From contig NC_035446.2 in NCBI RefSeq assembly GCF_002127325.2, positions 160,735,878-160,799,877 on the forward strand: 64,000 nucleotides of DNA, given 5' to 3'. The position numbers and the translations under genes are program-made. The notes beneath the pieces are model-generated. The model ran no database searches. It was not told where the DNA came from and saw nothing but the letters and a program-made list of their open reading frames with translations. Below, in pieces: positions 1 through 11,059 of the stretch; position 1 is the stretch's first letter, and every line of letters begins with the position of its first letter. The DNA comes from Helianthus annuus. Its lineage: Eukaryota > Streptophyta > Magnoliopsida > Asterales > Asteraceae.

Positions 1-128
1 ACCCAAAAATTGCTCATCACTAAAAACCCACCTTTTGAATAAAGTTGTTATTTTAAATATCATTCCAACTCGTTCATGGGGAAGAACCATTCACCAAAAG
101 CTACCCCCCAAAACTACATCCACAATAA

Positions 129-166
<38 letters not shown>

Positions 167-638
167 CTGTTCTGTTCACATACTTTGTGTGTAAATTAAA
201 CATGATATTGATGAAGATTGAGATTGCTACACACAAACTCCGTGTCTCTATTTTGCTATTCACATACTTTGTGTCTTAATCTCCATATATATTGATTAAA
301 ACTAAGTTTGGCTCTATTTTTTTACACGTACTCTGTGTGTTGGTATGTATGGTTTAGATTTTAATAGAGATTGAGATTGATGGCCATTCTCCACCTGTTC
401 TAATTTTACTCTTTGTGTGTGTAAATCAAACATTATTTTATTGTGATTGAGAATCCTATTCACATACTTTCTGTTCTGTATCTGTGTGTATGTGCGTAAC
501 CGATTTATTGTAGTTGGCTTAACCCACGTAATGGTAGATAATATATATGAGTTTCTGGTTTACGATAGACATGCTGCTGAAAGAAAAATGGCACTGCGAG
601 TGAGAGGAGGAGGGTCTTCTTTATGTTTATGTTGAATA
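1..638. repeat. AT-rich region with degenerate repeats and a poly-A tract
   Basis: No gene is supported here. A run of about 33 A lies at 130-162. Downstream, variants of the phrase TTCACATACTTTGTGTGTAA recur near 174, 259, 318, 405 and 465, separated by GATTGAGATTG-like stretches, so this looks like a decayed tandem repeat with units of roughly 80-100 bp. Two short open frames (76-279 and 447-635) are low-complexity translations of these repeats and were not called as genes. Confidence 0.5.
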
Positions 639-1480
639 TACTACTAGAAAATAGGGTTTTTGCCACAATATTTTCGGTCACAAAATGGTCACAATTACCA
701 TGTTGCCACCATTTAGCAACCGAAAGTGCGGTGGCAAAAACACCCGTGTCAATTGCCCTATTGCCACCAAATAGCTATCACTTTTATATTTTGCTACCGG
801 ATTTTTGCCACCACAAAAACGGTCAAAACAATTTGCGACCGCTCCTTGTTTGCCACATGACCAAGACTTTTTGCTACCGAATTGCTACGGTTGATTTGCC
901 ATGGTTTGGTACGATTTAGCCACCAATATGTACGATTTAGCCACCAATATTGTCACTATTTTGCCACCAATTTGCTACCATTTTAGTTGTAGTATTGAAC
1001 AGTTGCTACCAATTAGCCACCGCGCATTGAATATTTGCTACCACATTTGTTCCCCTATTTTACACATTTCCCAATTTTTTCTGCTTTTTCATAACTGTTA
1101 CATTTCGATAAAACTGCAAAATTAAATAAACACTCTGATAAAATTACGAAATCCCAAAATTATATAAAACATTTCCGTTATAGTTTTCATGTTTCAAAAT
1201 CATATAAAACATTCTAATAATAAATACCAACTAAAACATCAAACAACCAGAATTATCCTACTATGATAAACATCGAAACATTCAAACCAAGTATTTGTAG
1301 CATATCTTAGAACAATAGCTGTTAACATAGCTTCAATTTTTGACATCCTATTGAGCATAGTATCTTTTTCCACCTTATCTTTTTCTTTTTCAGCCAATGA
1401 CCCCGCAATAATTCTATTCAACTTTTCTTCTTCTTCATCCTCTTCCTCAACGAGCTCCTTGATAACCAAATTTACCTTTT
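639..1480. mobile_element. CACTA-like (En/Spm) terminus with subterminal repeats, partial
   Basis: TACTACTAGAAAATAGGG at 639 resembles the plant CACTA terminal consensus CACTACTAGAAAA with the first base changed. It is followed to about 1050 by some 14 short motifs of the type TTGCCACCA, TTGCTACCA or TAGCCACCA, the kind of subterminal repeat array that binds transposase in En/Spm elements. A minus-strand open stretch at 1239-1469 encodes an acidic, coiled-coil-like segment (VEEEDEEEEKLNRIIAGSLA) that could be the tail of an element protein. The opposite terminus and a transposase domain were not seen, so this is a terminal remnant. Family assignment rests on the terminus and repeats only. Confidence 0.45.
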
Positions 1481-1906
1481 CAATCTACGAAACAACCAAT
1501 AAAGAAAATCCAAAAGTCTAAACTAAAGAAAAATGATAATGGGTCAAGTTGGTTGAGGAAGAACAAAATCCAATCTTAGTTATACACTTCTAGTTCATAG
1601 TCTGTATAACTAGTTTATCAAATTCATCTGTTTGCTCCTACAGGAAAAATGGAATAAAGAATAAACAGAAGCACAAATTATTTAAATTTTATTTATTTTA
1701 AGTCAACCCAACCAAACTCATATAACATACCCTATTAATCAACTACTATATTTTTCTATCATTCAGCATGAGAGAAACTGAGTAGCACATATTGAAGTTT
1801 TCTCTAACTATTTCTTCTTACATACCTATTATTATAATTATAACTAATGTTTTATTTCCTAAATATAATTAGCAAAACAAATAAACTAACATACCCGTTA
1901 TTTTAA
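1481..1906. other. AT-rich non-coding stretch
   Basis: Nothing recognisable: AT-rich sequence without a sustained open frame or clear repeat, lying between the CACTA-like remnant and the putative left end of the MULE. Confidence 0.5.
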
Positions 1907-2248
1907 GAGTAAATTGCAGAAATCAACCTTTATGTTATAACCAAACTGCGCATCGTACCTTTCACTATGAAATCCTCAAAAAATCAACCTTTATGTTCCT
2001 GTTTTGTTACACCTTATAACCTTAACACCTAACGACGTCATAAAAGCCAGTTAAATGGCCTCACATGCGATGCACGTGAGGGCATTTAAGTCTTTCACCT
2101 TACCTAACCCATTTAATATCCACTTTACTGAAACTTGTGTATTTATAACCTAATTATACTAACTCGTAACCAACACTTCACATTCCCTCCAAAGATCCCC
2201 AAACCCTTCATCTGTTATACATTGCACAATCGTTCAAGTAGAGTTTTA
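1907..2248 (+). mobile_element. Putative left TIR and leader of the decayed MULE
   Basis: GAGTAAATTGCAGAAATCAA at 1907 resembles the GAGTTAATTGCC-type terminal repeats of the two better-defined Mutator-like elements in this window (52296 and 57930). An internal near-copy of ATCAACCTTTATGTT occurs at about 1982. The matching right TIR was not found, so the boundary is inferred from position and resemblance alone. Confidence 0.35.
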
Positions 2249-4107
2249 ATGGATCCTATGCCGATTCAAGCACGTGGTGCTGATGATGATCTTGCACTAG
2301 ACCTGATATATGGTACTCCTTCAATCCATTTTTTGTGTAGTAGGGCAAATTTAAAGGTTTTTTCTTATCACTGATTATAATCTTTAACATGCATTGTAGG
2401 CGATTATCCAACATTGTTTACCATACACATGAATCATGGAGGATATTTCACAAATTCGCCTGGCCGAATGTATGTAAACGAAGACATAGACTTCTTTGAT
2501 TTGCTTGACAGCGATAAGTTTGGTTATGCACAATTAGAGACGATTAGGAATAAACTGGGTTATAACCATGATGTCCCTCATTACTTTCATTTGTGTGACC
2601 CTACAACCCATGACCTAGATAATGGATTGATACTACTAAGGATGAAGATGTTGAGAAATTGCTTGCATTTGTAAGGGATGGTCACCGGTATCTTAATGTG
2701 TATTTGGAAAATGGGGCTTCAAATGTTCAAAGATTCAGTCAATCACAAAGCAGTACTGTTCTATCAATATGTTGGCATGAAAACGACAATGAGGCAAAGG
2801 AAGTTGGAGAATCAAGTGGCACAAAGGCGTTTGATGAAGCAAAGGATGCTGATTTAGAGTATCATGTCAAATGAAGCCAAACATCTAAGATTCCATCCAA
2901 TCCTACTTGTCATGAAGACATCCATGTTGGTAAGTTAATTGATGAATTTAACCCATTTATAGATCAGCAGGTTACTGATGCAGAGGTAGTTAGTGACAAC
3001 GATTCTAAGGTAGTTAGTGACAATGATGCTAAGGAACTTAGTGACAAGGACATGAGTGAAAAGGAAGATAAGGACTATGAGGAAGAAACTAGTGATGAGA
3101 ATACAGAGGATGAGGACAATAGTGATGATGACAGTGACTTTTTAATAGATGAAGCTAGTGATGAGAATACAGAGGATGAGGACAATAGTGATGATGACAG
3201 TGACTTTTTAATAGATGAAAAGAATGTTATGGATGATGATGAGGTGGATATGAAAGACTTTAAGTTCATGGTTGATGAAGAAGTAGATGACAAAAAAGTT
3301 GAATTTGATACTGTGGTGGATGTTCTAGACAATGACAACGTTGATAGTTGAAGTGATTCTGATGAGACTCTTGCAAATATTAGAAAGAAAAAATTGAAGC
3401 ATGCTAGAAGGGCATTTGGGAATGAAAATGATTTCTATATAGGACAAATGTTTAGCACAAAGGAGGAGGTAAAGAAGTGCATAAGGAGGTATACAGTGGA
3501 AAGCAGAAGACAGATGAGAATAGTTAAGGATGAAGCTGATAGGGTCAGGGTAGCATGTTTTGGTGATTTAGGGACTGAGGAGGTGAGAAATGCTGCAAAA
3601 GAAGCTTCAAAGACAGTTACAGTTGATAAGAAGTTAGATGTTGAGAAGAAAAAAGGTAAGGGGCCAGAAGAGAAAAACAATGAAACTGTAGGTCCATAAG
3701 AGAAAAAGACTAAAGTGCAAAGGACTGTTCCACAAAAACATAAAGGTGGCAGGGGGCATAGGAAAAACCCTGATGAAAACAAATGCCCTTGGGTTGTACT
3801 GGTATCTCTTGACAAAGAGACTGAAACATGGTTGGTTAAAACCTTCAACCACCATCATAAATGCCTACACAGCCGAGTTATCAAAGCTTGTACATACACT
3901 TTTCTTGCCGAGGAGCTTGTAGAACAGATCGAAGAGAATCCAAATATACCTGTCAAAGCAGTACAAGAACAGTTCCAAAGAAAATATCAGGTTGAGGTTT
4001 CTAAAATGAAAGCTTATAGGGCCAGATCTAAGGCACAAAATGTCTTACATGGTGACTTCACTGCTCCATATGCTCACCTTAGGGATTATATTAAGGAACT
4101 GTTATAA
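2249..4107 (+). pseudogene. Decayed Mutator-like transposase gene, 5' half only
   Basis: Reading begins at ATG 2249 (MDPMPIQARGADDD). An intron with GT donor at 2313 and AG ending 2399 leads into a PB1-like N-terminal domain seen in plant MULE proteins (DYPTLFTIHMNHGGYF, then SPGRMYVNEDIDFFDL). An acidic Asp/Glu-rich linker at about 2990-3350 contains a tandem 66-bp duplication. From about 3420 comes the MuDR-type DNA-binding region (FYIGQMFSTKEEVKKCIRRY, then CPWVVLVSLDKE and FNHHHKCLHSR). The frame is broken by a shift near 2640 and by in-frame stops at 2872, 3349 and 3697. The gene ends abruptly at about 4100, before the catalytic DDE domain, where the tandem HSP20-like array begins. It cannot encode an active transposase. 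The PB1-like plus MuDR order is a known family pattern; the intron is inferred from splice signals and frame. Confidence 0.75.
3087..3218 (+). repeat. 66-bp tandem duplication in the acidic linker
   Basis: Two adjacent copies (3087-3152 and 3153-3218) differ only at the first base by eye. Each encodes 22 residues rich in Asp and Glu (SDENTEDEDNSDDDSDFLID). The repeat is in frame with the MULE protein, so it lengthened the linker without shifting frame. Confidence 0.85.
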
Positions 4108-5447
4108 AACAACAAATGTCGTGGATACATACATAGATACAAACAAACTTATGAAATTTGAACTTTTACAAGGATTAAAAATTGTGAAACTTCCTGAAGA
4201 GCATTTAGCTATGCCTTTTGAGGATCTTCTTATTAACTGCTGCATGCAGATTTTGTTTACATTGGTAATAGAGACAATCATCATCCCTAACGGTGATAAG
4301 AAGAGGAGGATGAGGAGAAACATATTGTGTTTCAAGTCAAGTGCACAATCGACATAATTTCTGGTGCGAGAATCATGATTTGTATAACCTGTTGCTGCCT
4401 AAATAATTTCAGTCACTTTTAGAAAAAGCTTGTGGATGTTGTTTCTCATGTTGTTGCATTAAATCCCAGATCTTTCCGTCACTTCCATATAAACGCTCAC
4501 CACCCTTTTTTCGCTTATCAAGGGTATTTATATCAAATTGTTGAAGAACGCAAGCTGTTGGAGTAGCTCAATCAGCAAGAATGGAGGATTTCCTTCCCAT
4601 GTTGTTAACGGAAACCGAAATGGAGATAGGAAGATGTCTGCTCTATCAAAATTTGAAGATCCTTCACAGCTTACTTCTCTGATACCGTTAGGTGGTGGTG
4701 AAACCCTTTGTTTTTTTTCTTCTTCTTCTTCTTCCTTTTTTTTCCAATATACATCTACTAACAATCATCTCATGATTTTTTTCTTGCTAGGTCCCGTCTT
4801 CGGCGCCACCGTTGATAAGGCGTACGAGTACTTCACGTACGGCCGATTTTCCCTTAAACCACGAATGCTGGATGGGCTCCCGCACGAGATAGTGTTTGAA
4901 ATTCCGGCCCCTGCTTTAGATGAGGCTGAAATCAAGATGTGTGTTGACGCTTCCAACCGATTCATCCTCATCGGTGAAAACCCGGCTGAGGGACGCTTGT
5001 ATAAGATGTCGGTGAAACTCCCGCATGATGCCAACTTCGAAAAGGCCACGTTTGTTGCGAAACTTGATCGGGGTTTGGTCCGTGTTACCGTCACCAACTT
5101 CGAGAGGAAATCGGTTGAGGTTCACTTCACCAAATAGGCGACGTTCGTTGGTTGGTTGGTTGATGATCGAGCATAGTTTAATTAGTTTACAAGAAAACAT
5201 GTCTTTAATTAGGATTCTAAAAATTGCTAGTGCCTTTTTTTGAAACATTATGTTATGTTAATGAATCATTGAATGAATGAATGAATGAATGAATGAGTTT
5301 TTGTGTTGGTGGTATAATTATATTCAAGATTTCATATTATCTATTGCCCAATTTCCCCTTAAATCTGATTTGTAGCACTTGCGGTTCAATTTAGGCGCTT
5401 GTCGAGTGCACCAGCACTTGAATAAACTGAGATGGTTCATAGTAAGA
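4097..5447 (+). repeat. Tandem unit 1 of HSP20-like array (about 1351 bp)
   Basis: The sequence starting AACTGTTATAAAACAAC recurs at 4097, 5448 and 6796, giving a period of about 1350 bp. Unit 1 holds a non-coding head, the only intact HSP20-like open frame, a 3' tail with a (GAAT)n microsatellite near 5270, and a final stretch TTCATAGTAAGAAAC that forms the junction with unit 2. Units 1 and 2 are very similar by eye, so the duplication is fairly recent. The left edge abuts the truncated MULE gene. Confidence 0.9.
4634..5137 (+). CDS. Small HSP20/alpha-crystallin-like protein (two exons, unit 1)
   Basis: The proposed model is exon 4634-4691, intron 4692-4790 (donor GGTGGTGG, a C/T-rich tract, acceptor TTGCTAG) and exon 4791-5137, giving 134 residues. 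The joint is in frame (TTAG plus GTCCC). ATG 4634 is the first in-frame Met. The frame is open upstream to 4493 without an ATG, so a longer protein with an upstream exon is possible. The C-terminal 90 residues fit the beta-sandwich pattern of an alpha-crystallin domain: EIVFEIPAPALDEAEIKM, then NRFILIGENP, LYKMSVKLPHDANFEKATF and a terminal strand LVRVTVTNF. This aligns loosely with the second domain of the HSP20-like protein at 49020-50122. Small heat-shock proteins hold unfolding clients without ATP; this role is inferred from fold resemblance only. No IxI-type C-terminal motif is evident. It could be a captured or decaying gene fragment. Confidence 0.5.
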   Translation: MSALSKFEDPSQLTSLIPLGGGETLCFFSSSSSSFFFQYTSTNNHLMIFFLLGPVFGATVDKAYEYFTYGRFSLKPRMLDGLPHEIVFEIPAPALDEAEIKMCVDASNRFILIGENPAEGRLYKMSVKLPHDANFEKATFVAKLDRGLVRVTVTNFERKSVEVHFTK

Positions 5448-6795
5448 AACTGTTATAAAACAACAAATGTCGTGGATACATACATAGATACAAACAAACT
5501 TATGAAATTTGAACTTTTACAAGGATGAAAAATTGTGAAACTTCCTAAAGAGCATTTAGCTATGCCTTTTGAGGATCTTCTTATTAACTGCTGCATGCAG
5601 ATTTTGTTTACATTGGTAATAGAGACAATCATCATCCCTAACGGTGATAAGAAGAGGAGGATGAGGAGAAACATATTGTGTTTCAAGTCAAGTGCACAAT
5701 CGACATAATTTCTGGTGCGAGAATCATGATTTGTATAACCTGTTGTTGCCTAAATAATTTCAGTCACTTTTAGAAAAAGCTTGTGGATGTTGTTTCTCAT
5801 GTTGCTGCATTGAATCCCAGATCTTTCCGTCACTTCCATATAAACGCTCACCACCCTTTTTTCGCTTATCAAGGGTATTTATATCAAATTGTTGAAGAAC
5901 GCAAGCCGTTCGAGTAGCTCGATCAGCAAGAATGGAGGATTTCCTTCCCATGTTGTTAACGGAAACCAAAATGGAGATGGGAAGATGTCTCCTCTATCAA
6001 AATTTGAAGATCCTTCATAGCTTACTTCTCTGATACCGTTAGGTGGTGGTGAAACCCTTTGTTTTCTTTTCTTCTTCTTCTTCCTTTTTTTTCCAATATA
6101 CATCTACTAACAACCATCTCATGATTTTTTTTCTTGCTAGGTCCCGTCTTCGGCGCCACCGTTGATAAGGCGTACGAGTACTTCACGTACGGCTGATTTT
6201 CCCCTAAACCACGAATGCTGGATGGGCTCCCGCACGAGATAGTGTTTGAAATTCCGGCCCCTGCTTTAGATGAGGCTGAAATCAAGATGTGTGTTGACGC
6301 TTCCAACCGATTCATCCTCATCGGTGAAAACCCGACTGAGGGACGCTTGTATAAGATGTCGGTGAAACTCCCGCATGATGCCAACTTCGAAAAGGCCACG
6401 TTTGTTGCGAAACTTGATCGGGGTTTGGTCCGTGTTACCGTCACCAACTTCGAGAGGAAATCGGTTGAGGTTCACTTCACCAAATAGGCGACGTTGGTTG
6501 GTTGGTTGGTTGGTTGATGATCGAGCATAGTTTAATTAGTTTACAAGAAAACATGTCTTTAATTAGGATTCTGAAAATTGCTAGTGCCTTTTTTTTTGAA
6601 ACATTATGTTATGTTAATGAATCATTGAATGAATGAATGAATGAGTTTTTGTGTTGGTGGTATAATTATATTCAAGATTTCATATTATCTATTGCCCAAT
6701 ATCCCCTTAAATCTGATTTGTAGCACTTGTGATTCAATTTAGGCGCTTGTCGAGTGCACCGACGCTTGAATAAACTGAGATGGTTCATAGTAAGA
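5448..6795 (+). repeat. Tandem unit 2 of HSP20-like array (about 1348 bp)
   Basis: A nearly complete copy of unit 1 with scattered substitutions, a shorter (GAAT)n microsatellite near 6630, and an extra GGTT repeat at 6495-6512. Its junctions with units 1 and 3 share the TAGTAAGAAACTG phrase, consistent with tandem duplication by unequal exchange. Confidence 0.9.
5985..6487 (+). pseudogene. HSP20-like pseudogene (unit 2)
   Basis: Same two-exon layout as the unit 1 gene, but with two nonsense changes: TAG at 6018-6020, where unit 1 has a Gln codon, and TGA at 6194-6196, where unit 1 has Arg in YGRFS. Downstream the frame is open to the shared stop (6485-6487) and nearly identical to unit 1, including the EIVFEIPAPALDEAEIKM strand. 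One substitution (Ala to Thr in the NPAEG/NPTEG loop) is visible. The position of the stops means an HSP20 domain could only be made from an internal Met (6215). Most likely this is a dead duplicate. Confidence 0.75.
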
Positions 6796-7239
6796 AACTG
6801 GTATAAAACAACAAATGTCGTGGATACATACATAGATACAAACAAACTTATGAAATTTGAACTTTTACAAGGATGAAAAATTGTGAAACTTCCTGAAGAG
6901 CATTTAGCTATGCCTTTTGAGGATCTTCTTATTAACTGCTGCATGCAGATTTTGTTTACCTTGGTAATAGAGACAATCATCATCCCTAACGGTGATAAGA
7001 AGAGGAGGATGAGGAGAAACATATTGTGTTTCAAGTCAAGTGCACAATCGACATAATTTCTGGTGCGAGAATCATGATTTGTATAACCTGTTGCTGCCTA
7101 AATGATTTCAGTCACTTTTAGAAAAAAGCTTGTGGATGTTGTTTCTCATGTTGCTGCATTGAATCCTAGATCTTTCCGTCACTTCCATATAAACGCTCAC
7201 CACCCTTTTTTCGCTTATCAAGGGCATTTATATCAAATT
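6796..7239 (+). pseudogene. Truncated tandem unit 3 of the HSP20-like array
   Basis: Only the first 444 bp of the unit are present. Similarity to units 1 and 2 stops within TATATCAAATT at 7239, before the HSP20 exons. One extra A in TTTAGAAAAAAG, relative to units 1 and 2, opens a 60-codon frame at 7102-7284 starting MISVTFRKKLVDVVSHVAAL, basic and His/Ser-rich, which resembles an organelle presequence. Whether that segment is a true 5' exon of the family is unproven. The breakpoint leads into unrelated sequence. Confidence 0.7.
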
Positions 7240-7830
7240 AGAGACAGCGAGCCAAAAGTCGGGTTTTACTTTCTGCAAGGATGAAGACAGTATTTTATAG
7301 ATTTGTTTGTTGGGTGGGTGGGTGGGTGCAGCAGTTATGACCTGCTCCTGTTTGAGCATCAACTTGAAATTGCGAACCAGATTCGGACGATGTGATCGCT
7401 GGTCATTTCAAACACTCGGTGCTATAATTTTATTTAGCATAACTTCTCTTATTTCATTCCGTCATCTAATGCATTGGTATTTGTGCTTCTGGTTGACGGT
7501 TAATATAATTTGATTTCCTTAACTTTTGTAATTTCATTCCTTTACAACTGTTTTTTTTACCTGTATGAATCATTATAGATAAATTTAACCCGGATCGACC
7601 CATTTGTAACGGGTAAAAATGACCACCTCCTCTACACATGGTTCTTTTCAGCATGAAATAGCTAAAGATGAGTCTCACAAGACCTCAAGAGTCTGAACCA
7701 ATGCTAGTGTCAAACGAACACTGCCTCTAAATTTGTTATCTTCAAAAAGCCTGCTCGGTTGTTAACTTTATGTCAATCCACGATAATCATCACATCTCAA
7801 ATTGGTAGTTAAACAAGGTTGTTAACTTTA
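7240..7830. other. Unassigned sequence after the tandem array
   Basis: No convincing gene. It contains a (GGGT)n run near 7310 and a repeated phrase GTTGTTAACTTTATGTC at about 7758 and 7819, the second leading into the minisatellite. Short open frames on both strands have no recognisable domain. Confidence 0.4.
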
Positions 7831-8047
7831 TGTCTTGATTTCAAACAACGAACTTCTTTTATGTCTTGCTTTCAAACAACGAACTTCTTTCATGTCTTGC
7901 TTTCAAACAGCGAACTTCTTTCAGGTCTTGCTTTCAAACAACGAAGTTCTTTTATATATGGGTTTCATTCAGTGAACTTGTTTTATATATGGGTTTCAAT
8001 CAGAGATTTTCTTTTATTTCTTTGTTCTAATAAGCGACTTTCAGGGA
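7831..8047 (+). repeat. 31-bp minisatellite, seven units
   Basis: Seven consecutive 31-bp units start at 7831, 7862, 7893, 7924, 7955, 7986 and 8017. The first four are nearly identical (core TTTCAAACAACGAACTTCTT); units 5 and 6 form a second subtype (TATATGGGTTTCA), and unit 7 is the most diverged. The gradient suggests growth from one side. An open frame across it is a by-product of the repeat. Confidence 0.9.
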
Positions 8048-8251
8048 CAACAGCTTTTGCAGGCAACGTGCAGGTTTGGCAGAAAATGGAGAGAATGTCA
8101 TTGTTTCAAACAGTGATGACACAACTAGAAACACTCAAAAAATTCAAGGCCACCTAAAGGCACTCTTTTGTGGTTGAAACCACCTAATTATGCAAAAAAT
8201 TCAAGAGCAAACAGTGACAGATCTTGTTTATTAATGAAAGTGAGAAGTAGA
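8048..8251. other. Short unassigned flank of the retrotransposon complex
   Basis: About 200 bp without a recognisable feature, ending in GTAGA (8247-8251), the left target-site duplication of solo LTR A. Confidence 0.5.
8247..8251. repeat. TSD of solo LTR A (left copy; right copy 48837-48841)
   Basis: GTAGA immediately before the TG of LTR A and again immediately after its terminal CA. This shows that the whole 8252-48836 block entered as one insertion later enlarged by nesting. Confidence 0.92.
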
Positions 8252-8922
8252 TGTAACACCTCGAAATTTTGAGTCCAATAATGTGTTAACACGTGTCATA
8301 AGTTTACACGTGGCATTAGATATTAAATAAAGGACTAAAGTTGACAAACCTTGAAAGTATGTAAACTCGAGGGTTATAAATGTCAACGAAGGGTAAATAT
8401 ACTGTATAGTAACCCTAAGTAGTGCTTGTACCTTCAAACGAATGAATCATGGATCGTACGGAAGCGAAACGTGGAAGAAAGTGAGAGATTACAAGCTACA
8501 GGGGTTAACCGTGTCAACATGTTTAATTATACCTCTGAGTGACCCTTTAATGATCCCGAGGCTTTGTAACAGTATTATACACTCACTAAAATATACTGTA
8601 TAAATTCCGCGAAGTTCCGCTTTAAAACGAGAAAGTTACGATCGAATTCGTATGAGAAGGGTTAAAAGCGTCAATAATGAAAGTTAAGGCTTTCAGAATA
8701 ATTAAATAAACTAACCAGGGACTTAACTAAGCGAGTAAATAACACGAGGCCCTTAGTAGTAAATAATCAAGGGCCAAATCGCAAAGTTACCCCTTCAAAA
8801 CCCGAAAGGGCAAGTTAATGATTACTAAAGATTTCATTATTAATTACTAAAGATTTTGTTATTATTACCAAGATTTAGTTATGATTATAAAAGATTCAGA
8901 AATCTTGAAAAATAAACCTAAC

Positions 8923-9044
8923 GCGGGCCGCGTAAGGGTTCGGGTTAAGTTGAGGCGGGCCGCGAGCCTATGACTGAACGCGCCTGATTTTTAAAATTCA
9001 GGCGGCCCGCGTAATATGTGTATGGTTCCTCCATGCGGGCCGCG
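8923..9044 (+). promoter_or_regulatory. GC-rich palindromic motif cluster upstream of LTR A TATA box
   Basis: GCGGGCCGCG occurs at 8923, 8955 and 9035, and its reverse form GCGGCCCGCG at 9002, in otherwise AT-rich DNA 180-300 bp upstream of the TATA-like CTATAAATAG at 9221. The solo LTR at 58101-61499 keeps three such motifs (60732, 60765, 60844) at the equivalent place. A regulatory role in U3 is inferred from conservation and position. Confidence 0.5.
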
Positions 9045-11059
9045 TCAGGCGCCCAGATGCAGAAACATGCTTAACTTGGCTGTTCAACCTTCTAAACGCC
9101 ATGAGATGCATTTAAGTCCTTCCAATTGACCCCTAAACAACCCCTAAGCATTAGGAACACATATTGGAAGGTTGTGGTTAGATGAGGGACCTGTGTGTCA
9201 AAAGTTGTGATGAAACTTTACTATAAATAGGCATGTTATGTGCATAAGTTTCACCACACCTCAAACACTTTCTCTTGATCATCTCTGGAGCTTTCAAGCT
9301 TTATTCTAGCATCCTATTTCGTGTTCAAGCTTCTGTAAGTCGTTTAAATCCTTTGTGGTTTAGTTTTACTTAGTAATATAGTTAAAAATCAAACCGTCGT
9401 AACTACGGTTTGACTTTAAGATAAATCCTTAATAGCTCAGTCTTATGTCGAATCAAAAATGGTTATGTGTTGGTAATTATGTGGGTAATAAACCTCTAAA
9501 AGGGTTCCCACTGATCACCACTCTAACTAGTTCGAATTTCGAGTCAAACGTGCGCCTAAAAAGTCAACAGAAAGCCATTTTGCGATTTTGTACATAATCT
9601 GTAATATATATGCTATGGAACCTGTTTAGACACTCATAAAACATGATATTAAGTATATAAACTTGTTTACGCTCGTTTGAATCGGCCATTTGCTATATTG
9701 AACCGGTTCGGAGCCGAATGTCGCAAAAGTTTGACTTTTGCATTGACTTCAGTTCTGACCCGTTAAAGATCGATTTAGACATGCCTTAGGTCTCTCTTAG
9801 GACCAGGTTACATGATGGTATAAACCTCTGTGACCGGTTCGTGGTTTGTCCGAGTCTTTTACGCATTTCCGCTAATTACTTAAAAGTTGACCGTAACGCC
9901 CTTTATAAATTTAAACGAGATTTTCGGACATGTGAACGGATCATGACCTTGGGTACTGAATTCTAAACATGTCCCTAAAATTTCATGTCAATCCGAGGTC
10001 CAGAATAAGAGTTATGCCAATTAGCGCAAATTGCGAAACTTTAGTAATTAAATAGCGCAATTAGCATAACGCCTATCTAAACCCGGATTTCGACACCAAA
10101 ACTTTTACTCGCTGATGTAAAATAATATTTTGGGATTTTTAAAGATTTTTAATTATTTTTACCTTGCTCATAACCTGCGGTTATGGCTACGGTTCGGTAA
10201 ATACCGAATATGCCCTTTTCGGCCATAAATCGAGTTCTATAAGGTCTTTTGACCCGATTCCAGTTGCTACCGATTTTAAATAATAAATAAAGTATTTTAG
10301 ACTTTATAAACTGATCGGAAACTCAGATTCCCTGTAGAACTCTAAAACCTCCTTAATAATCTTTAAAAAGACCGAAATACCCATACGGGGCATATTATTA
10401 AACTTAAACTCGTTACGGGCATTATGGAAGGTATCCTACTGATGCCACAACCTCTTTAAAGTATATTGGCTTAGGAAAACAGTGTAGGACTCTAACGGAT
10501 ACCCGTTGCGTCCTTTGCGCGTACGGTTCGGCTTATGTAACTAGTTTACATAATTTAGCCGAAACGGGTCAAACTATATGTTTTAACCCCAAAATCCAGA
10601 GTATGATTATTATACCCATATGAAACAAGTCTTCAAACTTGTTGGGTCAAAAATCACACTCCATTCACGGTTTTCGCCGTTCACGCGATTAAACCGTAAC
10701 AATTCTTTAAGACTGACCGGTCTAAGCTTAGGCTTAATTAAAGACCCGTTAGCATTCTAATTGGTTATTTATACCATCGTTCCAGACTAGAGCCTTCCGG
10801 TAAATTGTACCTACGCTTACTTAAGTGAATACGGCTGAGTTATTATTCTTGCTATTTTAAGACAGGAGCTAGCTCAGGTAAATACTCTTAACTTATTTTC
10901 CCTATACGGGCTTGGGATACGGTATAATAATACCGCTTGGTCGGGTATTGAATATTTAATCGGATTGTGATTAAGTTATTGAGGTAACCCGGTTTGATCT
11001 GTATTGTTTGAAATAAAAGCCTTTAGGGGTTAATGACCATGTCCCGGATATCCTTGACA

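Noticed and set aside
1239..1469. Minus-strand 76-codon acidic frame as a stand-alone gene
   Set aside because: Short, low-complexity, inside a CACTA-like remnant; kept only as possible element residue.
3075..3338. Serine-rich minus-strand frame
   Set aside because: Antisense shadow of the Asp/Glu-rich MULE linker.
1907..8251. A single complete Pack-MULE spanning the transposase fragment and HSP20-like array
   Set aside because: No right-hand terminal inverted repeat or 9-bp duplication could be found; left as a hypothesis only.
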